A stretch of 64,000 nt of DNA from contig NZ_JAHKQA010000072.1 of the NCBI RefSeq assembly GCF_018860705.1, forward strand, positions 248,001 to 312,000, written 5' to 3'. Origin of the DNA: Citreicella sp. C3M06. Its GTDB lineage: Bacteria > Pseudomonadota > Alphaproteobacteria > Rhodobacterales > Rhodobacteraceae. The notes under the pieces are model-generated. The model made no database searches, was not told the origin of the DNA, and saw only the letters and a program-made list of their open reading frames with translations. Positions 27,549 through 37,737 of the stretch are shown here, piece after piece (position 1 is the stretch's first letter; each line of letters begins with the position of its first letter). The translations under genes were made by a program, and so were the position numbers.

Positions 27549-27792
27549 GTCCGTCCTCTCTGGATTGCTTCGATTCTGTTCCCTTGCGGGGGTTCCTGAA
27601 GGGTTACATCGCGCCGCTGAAAATCGCCACCGCATCCTGTCCGAAACCTGTTCAACACAGCGGCGGCGGGTTTCTGCCCGTCCTGCGCCTCTGGGGTAGC
27701 GAAAAAGCGCCTGCGCCTGTAGGCTCCGGCCAAAAGGGAGAGCGAAGGCCAGCGCGCCTTCGGACTGGGACACGCGGGGACGAGGCTGGCTC

Positions 27793-28410
27793 ATGTTGAT
27801 ATTGGCACGCAAGGCGCTGCCTGCACTGGTAATTTGTGCGGGGACGGCGGGGTTGGCGCAGGCCGAGACGATCTCGACCAAGAACCGGGTGATGCTGTTT
27901 CGCCAGCAGACCGGGGTTCTGGACAACCGCGCATCGGAACAATACCGCAGTTCGGTGCGGCTACAGCCGCCCTCGGTGGTCACGCCCACCAAATGGGGCC
28001 CGATGGGCGCAGACGAGGGCCGCACGCCGGTTTATCGCGGCGGCTACAACGGGCCCTACGCCGATCTGGCCCGCATCGCGGCCCGGCGGCACGGCGTTCC
28101 CGAAGACCTGTTCCTGCGCCTCGTGAAGCAGGAATCGAACTGGAATGCCAAGGCCAAGTCGCACAAGGGCGCGCTTGGCCTTGCCCAGCTGATGCCGTTC
28201 ACTGCCAAAGCTCTTGGGGTCGATCCGCTCGACCCGGCGCAGAACCTTGATGGTGGGGCACGCTATCTCAAGCAGCAATACCTGACATTCGGCTCGTGGC
28301 GGCTGGCGCTGGCGGCGTATAACGCCGGGCCGGGCGCGGTGGAAAAGCATGGCGGCGTGCCGCCTTACCGCGAAACGCGCAATTATGTGAAAACCATCTG
28401 GGGCAGCTGA
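27793..28410 (+). CDS. lytic transglycosylase (SLT domain)
   Basis: This periplasmic muramidase cleaves peptidoglycan glycan strands. The 205-residue protein has a signal peptide ([16 protein letters not shown]) and a C-terminal SLT domain: catalytic Glu in VKQESNWN, then [10 protein letters not shown], then [14 protein letters not shown]. It is short for the family and has no LysM or other binding domain. It stands alone upstream of the peroxidase gene, 101 nt away, with no visible terminator between them. Confidence 0.92.
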   Translation: MLILARKALPALVICAGTAGLAQAETISTKNRVMLFRQQTGVLDNRASEQYRSSVRLQPPSVVTPTKWGPMGADEGRTPVYRGGYNGPYADLARIAARRHGVPEDLFLRLVKQESNWNAKAKSHKGALGLAQLMPFTAKALGVDPLDPAQNLDGGARYLKQQYLTFGSWRLALAAYNAGPGAVEKHGGVPPYRETRNYVKTIWGS

Positions 28411-28511
28411 GCATCGGGGTTATCCCGAGCGAAAACGTCGGGCAATTTGACCGAGGGCAACGGGTGGGGTAAAGCCGCGCCTATCCTCGTTCCCAACCAG
28501 AAGACGCCAAG

Positions 28512-29645
28512 ATGAAAGCCGCCCCCATCCTTGCCGCAACCGTGATCGCCGCTTTGGCGGCAGGGCTTGGCGCCTCGGCGCCGGTGGGCGCGCCCGATGA
28601 CATCACGGCGCTTGGCGAGCGATTGTTCTTTGATACCAACCTGTCGGCCAACCGGACGCAAAGCTGCGCCAGCTGCCATGAGCCAGCGCGCGCCTTTTCC
28701 GATCCGCGCGGGGCGGCGTCTCCGGGCGACGATGGCGTGTCGCTGGGGGATCGCAACGCGCCCACCGCCACCTATGCCCGGTTCATTCCCGAATTCGCCC
28801 CCGACGCAGACGGCGACTGGGTTGGCGGGCTGTTCCATGACGGGCGGGCGGGCACGCTCGAGTCGCAGGCAGGCGCTCCGCCGCTCAACCCGATCGAGAT
28901 GGGGATGCCGGACAAGGCCGCCGTGGTGGCGCGGCTGCGCGAAGATCCCGATTACGTCCATGCCTTTACGGCGCTGTTCGGCGCGGGCGTGCTGGAGGAT
29001 ACCGACAGTGGCTTTGACGCGATGACCCGCGCCATCGCCGCCTATGAGCGCACGCCGGAGTTCTCGCCCTTCGATTCGAAATACGACCGGTTTCTGCGCG
29101 GCGAGGCCGAGCTGACCAAGCAGGAGGATCTTGGTCGCCTGCTGTTCTTTTCGCAGCAATTCACCAATTGCCGGGAATGCCACCAGCTGCGCCAGAGCGC
29201 CATGGACCCCGGAGAGACCTTTTCCGATTATCGCTACTACAACCTTGGGGTGCCCGAAAACCGCGCCCTGCGCGAGAGCAACGGCGTTACCGTAACGGAT
29301 GGCGGGTTGGCGCAAAATCCGGGCGTATCGGCAGCGGCAGACACGCAGGGGCGCTATCGCACCCCGACATTGCGCAACGTGGCGGTGACCGGGCCGTATA
29401 TGCACAACGGCGTGTTCGAGGATCTGCGCACGGTGATCCTGTTCTACAACACCTACAACACCCGCAACGAAAAGCGTAAGATCAACCCCGAGACCGGCGC
29501 GCCCTTTGCCGCACCCGAAGTGGCGCAGAACATCGCCATGGACGAGCTGACCGAAGGCCCGGCGCTTGATGATCAGCGCATCGATGCGCTGGTGGCATTC
29601 CTCAAGACCCTGACCGATGCGCGCTACGAAGATCTGCTGGATTAG
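28512..29645 (+). CDS. di-haem cytochrome c peroxidase family protein
   Basis: This 377-residue protein has a signal peptide (MKAAPILAATVIAALAAGLG) and two haem c sites, CASCH (about residue 52) and CRECH (about 221), as in bacterial CcpA and MauG. GGLFHDGRAGTLESQA and PTLRNVAVTGPYMHNG, with a probable distal haem ligand Met, are family signatures. It should reduce hydrogen peroxide with electrons from a small cytochrome in the periplasm; a MauG-like oxidase role is an alternative. The stop overlaps the 3' end of the convergent binding-protein gene by 4 bp. Confidence 0.9.
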   Translation: MKAAPILAATVIAALAAGLGASAPVGAPDDITALGERLFFDTNLSANRTQSCASCHEPARAFSDPRGAASPGDDGVSLGDRNAPTATYARFIPEFAPDADGDWVGGLFHDGRAGTLESQAGAPPLNPIEMGMPDKAAVVARLREDPDYVHAFTALFGAGVLEDTDSGFDAMTRAIAAYERTPEFSPFDSKYDRFLRGEAELTKQEDLGRLLFFSQQFTNCRECHQLRQSAMDPGETFSDYRYYNLGVPENRALRESNGVTVTDGGLAQNPGVSAAADTQGRYRTPTLRNVAVTGPYMHNGVFEDLRTVILFYNTYNTRNEKRKINPETGAPFAAPEVAQNIAMDELTEGPALDDQRIDALVAFLKTLTDARYEDLLD

Positions 29646-31306
29646 GGGCGCAGTCCCAGCTTGTAGAGGTGGATTTCGAAAGCGGGGTGCATCTCGGCGC
29701 CGGTGACGCCGGGGCGGACATGGCGGTAGAGCGAGCGCCAGTAGGGCTGCACGATCACCGCATCCTGTTGCAGCATCGCTTCTAGCCGGGCCATGATATC
29801 GCGCCGGGCCTCGGCCTCGGCAATGCCAAGCGCTTCGCCCACCAGAACGTCGAAGTCATGGTTGGCATAACCGCTTTCGTTCCACGGCTCGCCGCTGCGA
29901 TAGGCCAGCGCCAGCATCTGGATTCCCAGCGGGCGGTGATTCCATTCGGTGATCGACAGCGGATAGCTTTTCCACTCGGCCCAGAACCGCGCGCCGGGCA
30001 GCACCGTGCGTTTAACCTTCAGCCCGGCGTCGCGCAGCATCGCGGCGCAGGCATCGCCGGTGCGCATGGTCAGCCCGTCATCAAGGGTGACCAGCTCATG
30101 TTCAAAACCCTCCATGCCCGCCTCGACCATGAGCGCCAGCGCGGCATCGGGATCATAGGCTGTTGGGCCGATGGCGGCATAATCGGGATGCACCGGGGCG
30201 ACGTGATGGTTTTCTGCCACGATGCCATGGCCGCTATAGCCCAGTTCAAGCGCGATCTCATTGTCGATGGCCAGCTGGATCGCCTTGCGCACGCGCGCGT
30301 CGGCATAGGGCGCGCGGCCATCCAGCTTGGCGATCTGACTGCCGCGCAGCACCACGGTCGAGCCGGTGGTGACCTCGGAGCGCTGCCAGCCGAGGGCATC
30401 GGCGAGCGCAATGAAATCGCCGATGTTCTCGTACATCATGTCGATTTCGCCCGCCTCGGCGGCGGCAAGCCAACTGGCCGGATCGGTGCCGTAATCGATG
30501 AATTCGATGGCATCGAGCGTCGCCCCGCCAAAGCCTTCGGTTCGCGCCCCCCACCAGTCGTGGTTGGTGTTGCGCACCAGCAGCGCGCGCACGCCGGGGT
30601 CGAGCGCCTCGGGCAGATAGGGGCCGGTGCCAAGCGGATTGTCGAGCATGGTCAGCGGGTCGTGATCGGCATGGACCACGGCGGCGGGATAATCCGACAG
30701 GCCGACCATCAGCGCCACGTCGGGGCTTTGCAGCGTCAGCGTCACGGTCAGCGGATCGATCACCGTTACCGCGCCATCGCGCAACTGCCCGGTGTCGTGA
30801 TCGACCAGAGACACCAGCCGCCCGGCCATGGAATTGCCCGCGACCTCGCGGTCGCACCAATAGCGGAACATCCGCGCCACATCTTCGGCGGTGAAGGCGT
30901 CGCCATTGTTCCAGCGCACACCGGGGCGCAGATGCAGCGTGTAGGTCAACGCGTCGTCGCTGACCTCCCAGCGATCAAGCAGCATGCCGCGCACGCTGCC
31001 ATCGCTGTTGTATTCGACAAGATATTCCAGCCAGCCGCGGTAGATATTGGCAATCTCGGACCAGTCGGCGGAACGCGGATCCTTGAGCGCGCGCACCTCC
31101 ATCTGGATGCGCAGGGCGGTGCCCTCGGTCTCGAAAGTTTCATCGGCGCGGGCCGGGGCGGACAGGCCGCCAAGCGCATAGGCACCCGCCACAGGCACCC
31201 CAAGCGCGGTGACCCGCGTCAGGAATTCGCGCCGGGTCAGCCGCCCCTCGGCCAATTCGCGCGCGTGCCGCTGCGCGAGGGGATGTCGGGGCTGCGGAAG
31301 CGACAT
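29642..31306 (-). CDS. ABC transporter substrate-binding protein, peptide/opine type, Tat signal
   Basis: This 554-residue periplasmic binding protein is of the DppA/OppA family (SBP family 5). The N-terminus carries a twin-arginine-like signal (TRREFLTRVTALGVPVAG, cleavage near ARA-DE). The family features YTLHLRPGVRWNNGDAFTAE and NPLGTGPYLPE are present. The ligand is probably a short peptide, opine or other small molecule. No permease or ATPase gene lies nearby, so it is an orphan or uses a transporter encoded elsewhere. The start at 31306 is preceded by AAAGGACAG. A hairpin (GCAGGGG/CCCCTGC, 31323-31342) sits just upstream of the ribosome-binding site. Confidence 0.9.
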   Translation of the reverse strand: MSLPQPRHPLAQRHARELAEGRLTRREFLTRVTALGVPVAGAYALGGLSAPARADETFETEGTALRIQMEVRALKDPRSADWSEIANIYRGWLEYLVEYNSDGSVRGMLLDRWEVSDDALTYTLHLRPGVRWNNGDAFTAEDVARMFRYWCDREVAGNSMAGRLVSLVDHDTGQLRDGAVTVIDPLTVTLTLQSPDVALMVGLSDYPAAVVHADHDPLTMLDNPLGTGPYLPEALDPGVRALLVRNTNHDWWGARTEGFGGATLDAIEFIDYGTDPASWLAAAEAGEIDMMYENIGDFIALADALGWQRSEVTTGSTVVLRGSQIAKLDGRAPYADARVRKAIQLAIDNEIALELGYSGHGIVAENHHVAPVHPDYAAIGPTAYDPDAALALMVEAGMEGFEHELVTLDDGLTMRTGDACAAMLRDAGLKVKRTVLPGARFWAEWKSYPLSITEWNHRPLGIQMLALAYRSGEPWNESGYANHDFDVLVGEALGIAEAEARRDIMARLEAMLQQDAVIVQPYWRSLYRHVRPGVTGAEMHPAFEIHLYKLGLRP

Positions 31307-31641
31307 GGGGCTGTCCTTTCTTGCAGGGGCTCGGCCCCCTGCACGGCGAGATGAAAGACAAAGGCGGCCACCGGGCGCAAGGCTTTTCGCCGTGAACAAT
31401 TGTGTCAGTTGCGATGGCCTGGCCGCGCGGGAGGGGCCGACGGCCCGATTACTGACCGGCCGGTGTGGCGGCGGATGACGCGGGAGACAAACGGCGGGCT
31501 GTGAAACACGCGCCTCTGCGCGATGCGGCTCGGATCGGTCAGCAGCAGGGGCGCTCGGCCCTGCGTGAGCCAGATCAGCCTACTCGTGCAGCAGCGGGCA
31601 ATCCCATTCGGGCAGCGGCCCCTGCGGGCGGACGCGGGCAG
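31307..31641. other. 335-bp spacer between binding-protein gene and miaA
   Basis: Both flanking genes run on the minus strand, and no supported gene lies between them. The part next to the binding-protein gene has a hairpin with arms GCAGGGG and CCCCTGC (31323-31342) and, beyond it, GAGATGAAAG, faintly like the interspersed repeat. The rest shows no clear terminator for miaA. Confidence 0.4.
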
Positions 31642-32529
31642 TTAAGCCAGATCCGCCGGGCACAGGCGCGGCCACGCCCCCATGCGGGCGCGGAACCAGC
31701 TGCGCTGGCGCTTGGCGAACTGGCGCGTCAGGGTCGTGGCGCGCCGGCTCGCCTCGTCCAGCGGCATCTCGCCGCGCAGATGGGCGATCAGCTCGGCCGC
31801 GCCGATGGCCTTGGCCGAAGGCAGCGTCGGCGACCATGTGGCGAGGTTGGCCCGTGCCTCGTCCAGCGCGCCAGCCTTGAGCATGGCTTCGAAGCGGCCC
31901 TCGATTCGCGGGGTCAGCCAGTCCTTGGGCGCATCGAAAAGGATGGGCTGTGCATCGGCCAGCGGCAGGCGCGGCGGCGGGGTGGCTTGCTGCCACTCGG
32001 CGATGCCACGCCCGGTGGCGCGCAGAACCTCCCATGCCCGCTGAACGCGCATCGGGTTGGCGGTATCGATTCGCGCCCGCGACGCAGAATCGAGCTCGGC
32101 CACCATATCCGGCAGCGCGTCAGCAGCGAGCCGCGCCATCGCCTCGGCGCGAATCTGTGGCGGGGTGGGCGGAATTTCGGCCAGACCTTCGGTCAGGGCG
32201 GTGAAATAAAGCCCGGTGCCGCCGGTGATGATCAGCCGCGTGCCCTGCGCCAGAAGCGGATCGAGATCGCGCAACCATGCGCCCACGGAATAGGCAATCT
32301 GTCCAGGTACATGGCCATAAAGTTCATGCCGGGCCAGCGCCTCGTCTTGTGCAGAGGGGCGCGCCGTCAGGATGCGCCAGTCGGAAAACACCTGCAATGC
32401 ATCGGCATTGACAACAATACCGCCTGCCAGATCGGCTATTTTTAGCGCCAACGCCGATTTTCCCGACGCAGTTGGTCCGGCGATCAGAACGTGGCGGTCC
32501 GGATCGGGGGCCGCGCGCATCGCGGCCAT
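31642..32529 (-). CDS. miaA: tRNA dimethylallyltransferase MiaA
   Basis: This enzyme transfers a dimethylallyl group to A37 of tRNAs that read U-starting codons. The 295-residue protein has the P-loop [17 protein letters not shown], the following ADALQVF (where the family has DSMQVY), and the C-terminal pattern [19 protein letters not shown] and [19 protein letters not shown]. The start is uncertain: ATG at 32529 (MAAMRAAPD) or 32520 (MRAAPD), and neither has a good ribosome-binding site. It is divergent from pyrH. Confidence 0.93.
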   Translation of the reverse strand: MAAMRAAPDPDRHVLIAGPTASGKSALALKIADLAGGIVVNADALQVFSDWRILTARPSAQDEALARHELYGHVPGQIAYSVGAWLRDLDPLLAQGTRLIITGGTGLYFTALTEGLAEIPPTPPQIRAEAMARLAADALPDMVAELDSASRARIDTANPMRVQRAWEVLRATGRGIAEWQQATPPPRLPLADAQPILFDAPKDWLTPRIEGRFEAMLKAGALDEARANLATWSPTLPSAKAIGAAELIAHLRGEMPLDEASRRATTLTRQFAKRQRSWFRARMGAWPRLCPADLA

Positions 32530-32641
32530 GGTCAGCTTGTCAGCCAAGGGCGGTCCTCTTGCGGTGTCAGCCGTTGCAGCTGGCGGGGATTTCCGCCACA
32601 TATGGCCGCGATCCTACCCCCTGCGAACGACGGAGCGCAAC

Positions 32642-33367
<726 letters not shown>

Positions 33368-33380
33368 AGGCGGGCGTGGC

Positions 33381-33452
33381 AGGGGGGCGCTGCCCCCCGC
33401 GCAAGGCGCTCCCCCCGGGATATTTGAGGCCAGAAGAAGGCGGGACGCTGCG
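33381..33452 (-). repeat. interspersed intergenic repeat, copy C
   Basis: On the minus strand this copy reads CCGCCTTCTTCTGGCC, then AAATATCCCGGGGGGAGCGC, then a G6C/C6-type hairpin. It aligns with copies A and B over the same three blocks and fills the 3' spacer between pyrH and ktrB. Confidence 0.7.
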
Positions 33453-33454
33453 CC

Positions 33455-34807
33455 TTATCCAAGGTGCACGCGGCCCTCGGGGAAGCGCACCAGCGGCGCC
33501 GAACGGGTGGCGAGGAAATAGCCCAGCGTCAGCGGGCCGACACGGCCGATGAACATGATGACGGCGATCACCGCCCGACCGGATTCGCTCAGATCGTCGG
33601 TGAAGCCGCGCGACAGGCCGACGGTGCCGAAGGCGGAGGCGACTTCAAAGCTGACATCGAGGAAATGGCCTTCGTGGGTTGCGGCGAGCACGAAGACGCC
33701 GATGAAGCACAGCACCACGCTGATCGCCGTCAGCGCCATCACCTTGAGCACTTCGATGAGGCCGATCGAGCGCCCGAAGGCATTGAGCTGGGTGCGGCGC
33801 TGAAAGAAGGCGATGGTGGCAAGGCACATCACCACGAAGGTGGTCACCTTGATGCCACCCGCGGTCGAGGTGGGGCCGCCGCCGATCAGCATCATCGAGA
33901 TCATCATCAGCGCGGTGCTGTCATGGATATGGGCGATGTCGACGGTGTTGAACCCGGCGGTGCGGGTGGTCACGCCCTGAAACCACGATGCCCAGAGCCG
34001 GGTTTCGGTGCTGTCAATTGCACCGAGGGTGTGGGGGTTGTGCCATTCGAGCAAGGCAAAGCCGCCACAACCAAACAGGATCAGTGCCACGGTGCCGGTG
34101 AGCATGATCTTGGTGTGCAGCGAAAACGCGCTCCAGCGGCGCAGGCGGACGATGTCGTCGATCACCACATAACCGATACCACCGACGATGAAGAGCGCCG
34201 GGATCACCGTATTGACGATGCGATCCCCGGCAAAGGGCACCAGACCGTTGGAAAACGTGCTGAATCCAGCGTTGTTGAAGGCCGAGACCGAGTGGAACAG
34301 CGCCGACCACAGGCCATCCCACCAGCCCAGCTGTGGCACGAAGCTGATGCACAGCAGCGCCGCGCCGAGCAGCTCGCAGAAGAGGACCACCTGAAAGATC
34401 CGGCGCACCAGCGCCATCAGCCGGGCCAGCGAGCTTTGGTTCAGCTCTTCGCGCAGATAGATCTGCCCGGTGATGCCCAGCGGCACCCGCAGCGCCGCCA
34501 GCACCAGCACGGCGAAGGTCATCAAGCCGAGCCCGCCGAGCTGGATCAGCACCATCAGCACCGCTTCGCCGAACAGGGTGAAGCGCACCCCCGGATCGAA
34601 CACCGCAAGGCCGGTCACGGTCACTGCCGAGGCGGCGGTGAAGAACGCATCCGACCAGCTGATCGGACTCGTCGTCGACAGGTCGAGCTTGAACAGCAAA
34701 CCGCCCAGCAGGATGAGCATCGCATAGAGCGCCGCAAGGCTCAGCGGCGGAGACAGGTACAGCAGCTTGCGCAGCAGCCGGTTGCGGGCATGTCGTTTCA
34801 GCGCCAT
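33455..34807 (-). CDS. ktrB: Ktr-type potassium uptake membrane subunit KtrB
   Basis: This 450-residue potassium-translocating protein of the TrkH/KtrB superfamily is shorter than TrkH. The four filter loops read AVTVTGLAVF, FNNAGFSTF, TRTAGFNTVD and FGTVGLSRGF, each with the conserved glycine. About eight to ten helices are present. The ktrA stop lies 9 nt upstream, so the two form a ktrAB operon. In other bacteria Ktr systems serve rapid potassium uptake during osmotic stress and are often sodium-dependent. Confidence 0.93.
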   Translation of the reverse strand: MALKRHARNRLLRKLLYLSPPLSLAALYAMLILLGGLLFKLDLSTTSPISWSDAFFTAASAVTVTGLAVFDPGVRFTLFGEAVLMVLIQLGGLGLMTFAVLVLAALRVPLGITGQIYLREELNQSSLARLMALVRRIFQVVLFCELLGAALLCISFVPQLGWWDGLWSALFHSVSAFNNAGFSTFSNGLVPFAGDRIVNTVIPALFIVGGIGYVVIDDIVRLRRWSAFSLHTKIMLTGTVALILFGCGGFALLEWHNPHTLGAIDSTETRLWASWFQGVTTRTAGFNTVDIAHIHDSTALMMISMMLIGGGPTSTAGGIKVTTFVVMCLATIAFFQRRTQLNAFGRSIGLIEVLKVMALTAISVVLCFIGVFVLAATHEGHFLDVSFEVASAFGTVGLSRGFTDDLSESGRAVIAVIMFIGRVGPLTLGYFLATRSAPLVRFPEGRVHLG

Positions 34808-34816
34808 CGCCGGTCT

Positions 34817-35479
34817 TCAGAGAGCATCGCCAAAGGCGCGCAGATCGGCACGCTTGCCAAGGATGACCAGCCGGTCATCGCATTTCATCGGGCGCTCGGG
34901 GTCTTCGCAAGGAATGAATTCGGTGCCGCGCATCATGCCCAGCAGGCGCAGGCCGCGCTCTGCGGTGATGCGCAGCTTTGCGGCGCTGACGCCGTCGTAC
35001 CGTTCGGGCAGCACCACGTTGACCACGCTGTAACCATTGCCAAGGGTCATGTAATCTTGGATCGACGGGTTGTTGAGCATCTGCGCGGTGTGGCGGCCCA
35101 TCTCCTGTTCGGGAAGGATAACCCGGTCGACGCCGAGCTTAGACAGGATCCGGTGATGGGGGCGGTTCATCGCCTTGACCCAGATCGTCTTGAGCCCGAG
35201 CAGTTTGAGGTTCATCGTCGTGAGAATCGAGGCCTCGATATTGGTGCCAATGGCCACCAGCGCGGCGCCGTAGCGGTCGACACCGGCCTCGCGCAGGGCG
35301 GCCTCGTCGGTGCTGTCGAGAATCGCCGAAGAGGTCAGGGTGTCGGCCAGCCGCGACACCAGCTTTTCGTTGGCATCGATTCCCATCACGTGATTGCCGA
35401 ACCGCAGCAGTTCCTGGGCGACGGTGGTGCCAAAGGCGCCAAGGCCGATGACGACGAATTTGGTGTCGGGGCGCGCCAA
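34817..35479 (-). CDS. ktrA: Ktr potassium uptake regulatory subunit KtrA (TTG start)
   Basis: This is a single RCK-domain gating protein for KtrB, 220 residues. The Rossmann motif KFVVIGLGAFGTTVAQELL lies at the N-terminus, followed by a nucleotide-binding acidic residue (GIDAN) and a C-terminal RCK lobe (YSVVNVVLPERYDGVSAAKL). The start is a TTG at 35479: AAAGGAGAG lies 7 nt upstream and the length then matches the family. The first in-frame ATG, 22 codons earlier, would add a basic non-family extension. It is divergent from frr. Confidence 0.92.
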   Translation of the reverse strand: MARPDTKFVVIGLGAFGTTVAQELLRFGNHVMGIDANEKLVSRLADTLTSSAILDSTDEAALREAGVDRYGAALVAIGTNIEASILTTMNLKLLGLKTIWVKAMNRPHHRILSKLGVDRVILPEQEMGRHTAQMLNNPSIQDYMTLGNGYSVVNVVLPERYDGVSAAKLRITAERGLRLLGMMRGTEFIPCEDPERPMKCDDRLVILGKRADLRAFGDAL

Positions 35480-35627
35480 GCGGGCTCTCCTTTGTGTCGC
35501 GGTCCTGTGCGACGGTATCTCCGCGCGGAGCGGAGTCAAGCGCACCCCCGGCTAGTGGCTATACATCCGTTACGTCCTGCCTTAGAAAGCGCGACGAAAG
35601 ACAAACACCTGAGCGGGCAGACCAATC

Positions 35628-36191
35628 ATGTCAGAAGATTTCGAACTCGATACCGACGACCTCAAGCGTCGCATGGATGGCGCTATTGCAAACCTGCGCA
35701 CGGAATTCGCATCGCTTCGCACCGGGCGGGCGTCTGCCTCGATGCTTGAACCGGTTCAGGTTGATGCCTATGGGCAGATGACCCCGATCAACCAGGTTGG
35801 CACCGTCAACGTGCCCGAGCCGCGCATGGTCACCATCAACGTCTGGGACAAGGGCCTTGTGAACAAGGTCGAAAAGGCGATCCGCGAGTCGGGTCTGGGG
35901 ATCAATCCGCAGATGAACGGCACGATCATCATGCTGCCGATTCCCGAGCTGAACGAGGAACGCCGCCGCGAGCTGACCAAGGTTGCGGGGCATTACGCCG
36001 AAAGCGCGCGGGTCTCTGTGCGCAATGTGCGCCGTGAAGGCATGGACCGGATCAAGAAGGCCAAGGCCGACGGTCTGGCCGAGGACGACCAGAAGTTCTG
36101 GGAATCCGAAGTGCAGGACCTGACAGACACCTACATCAAGAAGGTGGACGCCGCGCTCGAGACCAAGCAGGAAGAGATCATGCAGGTCTGA
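35628..36191 (+). CDS. frr: ribosome recycling factor
   Basis: This protein splits post-termination ribosomes together with EF-G. The 187-residue protein shows the family pattern [20 protein letters not shown], the loop region [20 protein letters not shown], and the helical bundle [15 protein letters not shown] with [21 protein letters not shown]. It heads the envelope and isoprenoid operon; uppS follows 35 nt later. An inverted repeat spans its stop codon (36181-36200). Confidence 0.96.
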   Translation: MSEDFELDTDDLKRRMDGAIANLRTEFASLRTGRASASMLEPVQVDAYGQMTPINQVGTVNVPEPRMVTINVWDKGLVNKVEKAIRESGLGINPQMNGTIIMLPIPELNEERRRELTKVAGHYAESARVSVRNVRREGMDRIKKAKADGLAEDDQKFWESEVQDLTDTYIKKVDAALETKQEEIMQV

Positions 36192-36200
36192 AGACCTGCA
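36181..36200 (+). repeat. inverted repeat across the frr stop codon
   Basis: The arms TGCAGGTCT and AGACCTGCA are exact reverse complements separated by GA. The structure covers the last codons and stop of frr and ends 9 nt before the uppS ribosome-binding site. It could pause ribosomes or protect the processed mRNA, but there is no T-run, so it is not a terminator. Confidence 0.6.
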
Positions 36201-36226
36201 TGACACCCGAAGGAGGGGCCAGTCGC

Positions 36227-36952
36227 ATGCCCAAGCCGATCCGCGATGGCGCCGGACCGCGCCACGTTGCCGTCATCATGGACGGCAACGGCCGATGGGC
36301 GCAACGCCGGGGCCGGCCACGGCTCTTTGGCCACCATGCTGGAGCCAAGCGGGTGCGCGAGATCGTCGAGGCTTGCCCGGATGTCGGGGTCAAATACCTG
36401 ACGATTTTCGCCTTTTCGACCGAGAACTGGAAGCGCACCCAATCCGAGGTGGCCGGGCTGATGAGCCTGTTCCGGCGCTACATCACCAAGGAAGCCCGCG
36501 GCCTCAAGGAAGAGAACGTGCAGGTGCGCTTCATCGGTGATCGGGTCAAGCTGGACAACAAGCTGATCAAGCTGATGGACGAGCTTGAACAGCTGACCTC
36601 GGATTGCACCGGGGTCAACCTGACCATCGCCATCAACTACGGCGGCCGCGACGAGGTCGCGCGCGCAACCAAGCGCCTTGCCCAGGACGTTGCGGCGGGC
36701 AAGCTCGATCCCAACGAGGTGAACGAGGAAACGCTGCCGAAATACCTTGATACCTGCGTGCTGCCCGATCCCGATCTGGTGATCCGCACCAGCGGCGAGG
36801 CGCGGATCTCGAATTTCCTTCTGTGGCAATCGGCCTATGCCGAATACGAGTTCATCGATACCCTGTGGCCCGATTTCGGGGCCGAGGAATTTTCGCGGCT
36901 CGTCAATGCCTATGGCACCCGCGAGCGCCGCTACGGAGGAGTAAAGGCATGA
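36227..36952 (+). CDS. uppS: isoprenyl transferase (undecaprenyl diphosphate synthase)
   Basis: This cis-prenyltransferase makes the C55 lipid carrier for peptidoglycan and other wall polymers. The 241-residue protein has HVAVIMDGNGRWAQRRG with the catalytic Asp, LTIFAFSTENWKR, and RTSGEARISNFLLWQSAYAE. I start at ATG 36227 because AAGGAGGGG lies 8 nt before it; an in-frame ATG at 36200 would add nine residues and place that ribosome-binding site inside the gene. Its stop overlaps the cdsA start (ATGA). Confidence 0.95.
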   Translation: MPKPIRDGAGPRHVAVIMDGNGRWAQRRGRPRLFGHHAGAKRVREIVEACPDVGVKYLTIFAFSTENWKRTQSEVAGLMSLFRRYITKEARGLKEENVQVRFIGDRVKLDNKLIKLMDELEQLTSDCTGVNLTIAINYGGRDEVARATKRLAQDVAAGKLDPNEVNEETLPKYLDTCVLPDPDLVIRTSGEARISNFLLWQSAYAEYEFIDTLWPDFGAEEFSRLVNAYGTRERRYGGVKA

Positions 36953-37737
36953 GCGCATCGCGCTGGACGGATCTGCGCCCGAGGGTGATCTCGGCCGCCG
37001 TGCTGATCGGGGTTGCGCTGGTCGCGGTCTGGATCGGCGGCTTTGTGTGGCGCGCCGTCATCTCGCTGGCCTGTGGCCTGATGGTGTGGGAACTGGTGCG
37101 CATGGTGGACACCGCGCGCGACAAGTCGGCGCCCTTGCTGGCCATTGTCGCCGGAGTCTGCGCGCTGGCCACCGCCTACTTGCCGCCAGCTTTCGCGCTG
37201 CCGCTGTTGCTGCTGCCCTCGATGGCGGGCTTTGGCCGGATGGAGCGGGGCGGAGTGACCTATGCCGTGTTTACCGCGCTGATCCTGCTGGCGGGCTATG
37301 GCTTCATGAAGCTGCGCGCCGATTTCGGGCTTATCTGGATGTTGTGGCTGGTCTGCGTGGTGGTGATCACCGATGTGGGCGGCTATTTTGCCGGGCGGAT
37401 GATCGGCGGGCCGAAGCTGTGGCCGCGCGTTTCGCCCAAGAAAACATGGTCGGGCGCTGTTGCGGGCTGGATCGGGGCCGGGATCGTCGGGCTGGTCTTT
37501 GCTGGCACGACCCGTGCCGGTGTCGGCCTGATGGGGGTGTCCATCGCGATTTCCATGGCCAGCCAGATCGGTGACATGGCGGAAAGCACCGTCAAGCGCC
37601 GGGCAGGGGTCAAGGACAGCTCGAACCTGTTGCCGGGCCATGGCGGGTTGCTCGACCGGTTCGACGGGATGCTGGGCGCAGCGCTGTTCCTGCTGATCGC
37701 AGGGCAGATCGTGGATTTCCCGCCGGGGCTTGAATGA
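36949..37737 (+). CDS. cdsA: phosphatidate cytidylyltransferase CdsA
   Basis: This membrane enzyme makes CDP-diacylglycerol, the precursor of all phospholipids. The 262-residue protein has about seven helices. The C-terminal family signature is SQIGDMAESTVKRRAGVKDS followed by LLPGHGGLLDRFDGML, with the metal-binding aspartates, and the middle carries VVVITDVGGYFAGRMIG and PRVSPKKTWSGAVAG. ATGA overlaps at both ends (uppS and dxr) show tight coupling. Confidence 0.95.
   Translation: MSASRWTDLRPRVISAAVLIGVALVAVWIGGFVWRAVISLACGLMVWELVRMVDTARDKSAPLLAIVAGVCALATAYLPPAFALPLLLLPSMAGFGRMERGGVTYAVFTALILLAGYGFMKLRADFGLIWMLWLVCVVVITDVGGYFAGRMIGGPKLWPRVSPKKTWSGAVAGWIGAGIVGLVFAGTTRAGVGLMGVSIAISMASQIGDMAESTVKRRAGVKDSSNLLPGHGGLLDRFDGMLGAALFLLIAGQIVDFPPGLE

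Noticed and set aside
27576-27593. Possible SOS (LexA) box upstream of ssb
   Set aside because: Two GTTC half-sites are present, but they are 10 bp apart, not the 7 bp of the alphaproteobacterial GTTC-N7-GTTC box.
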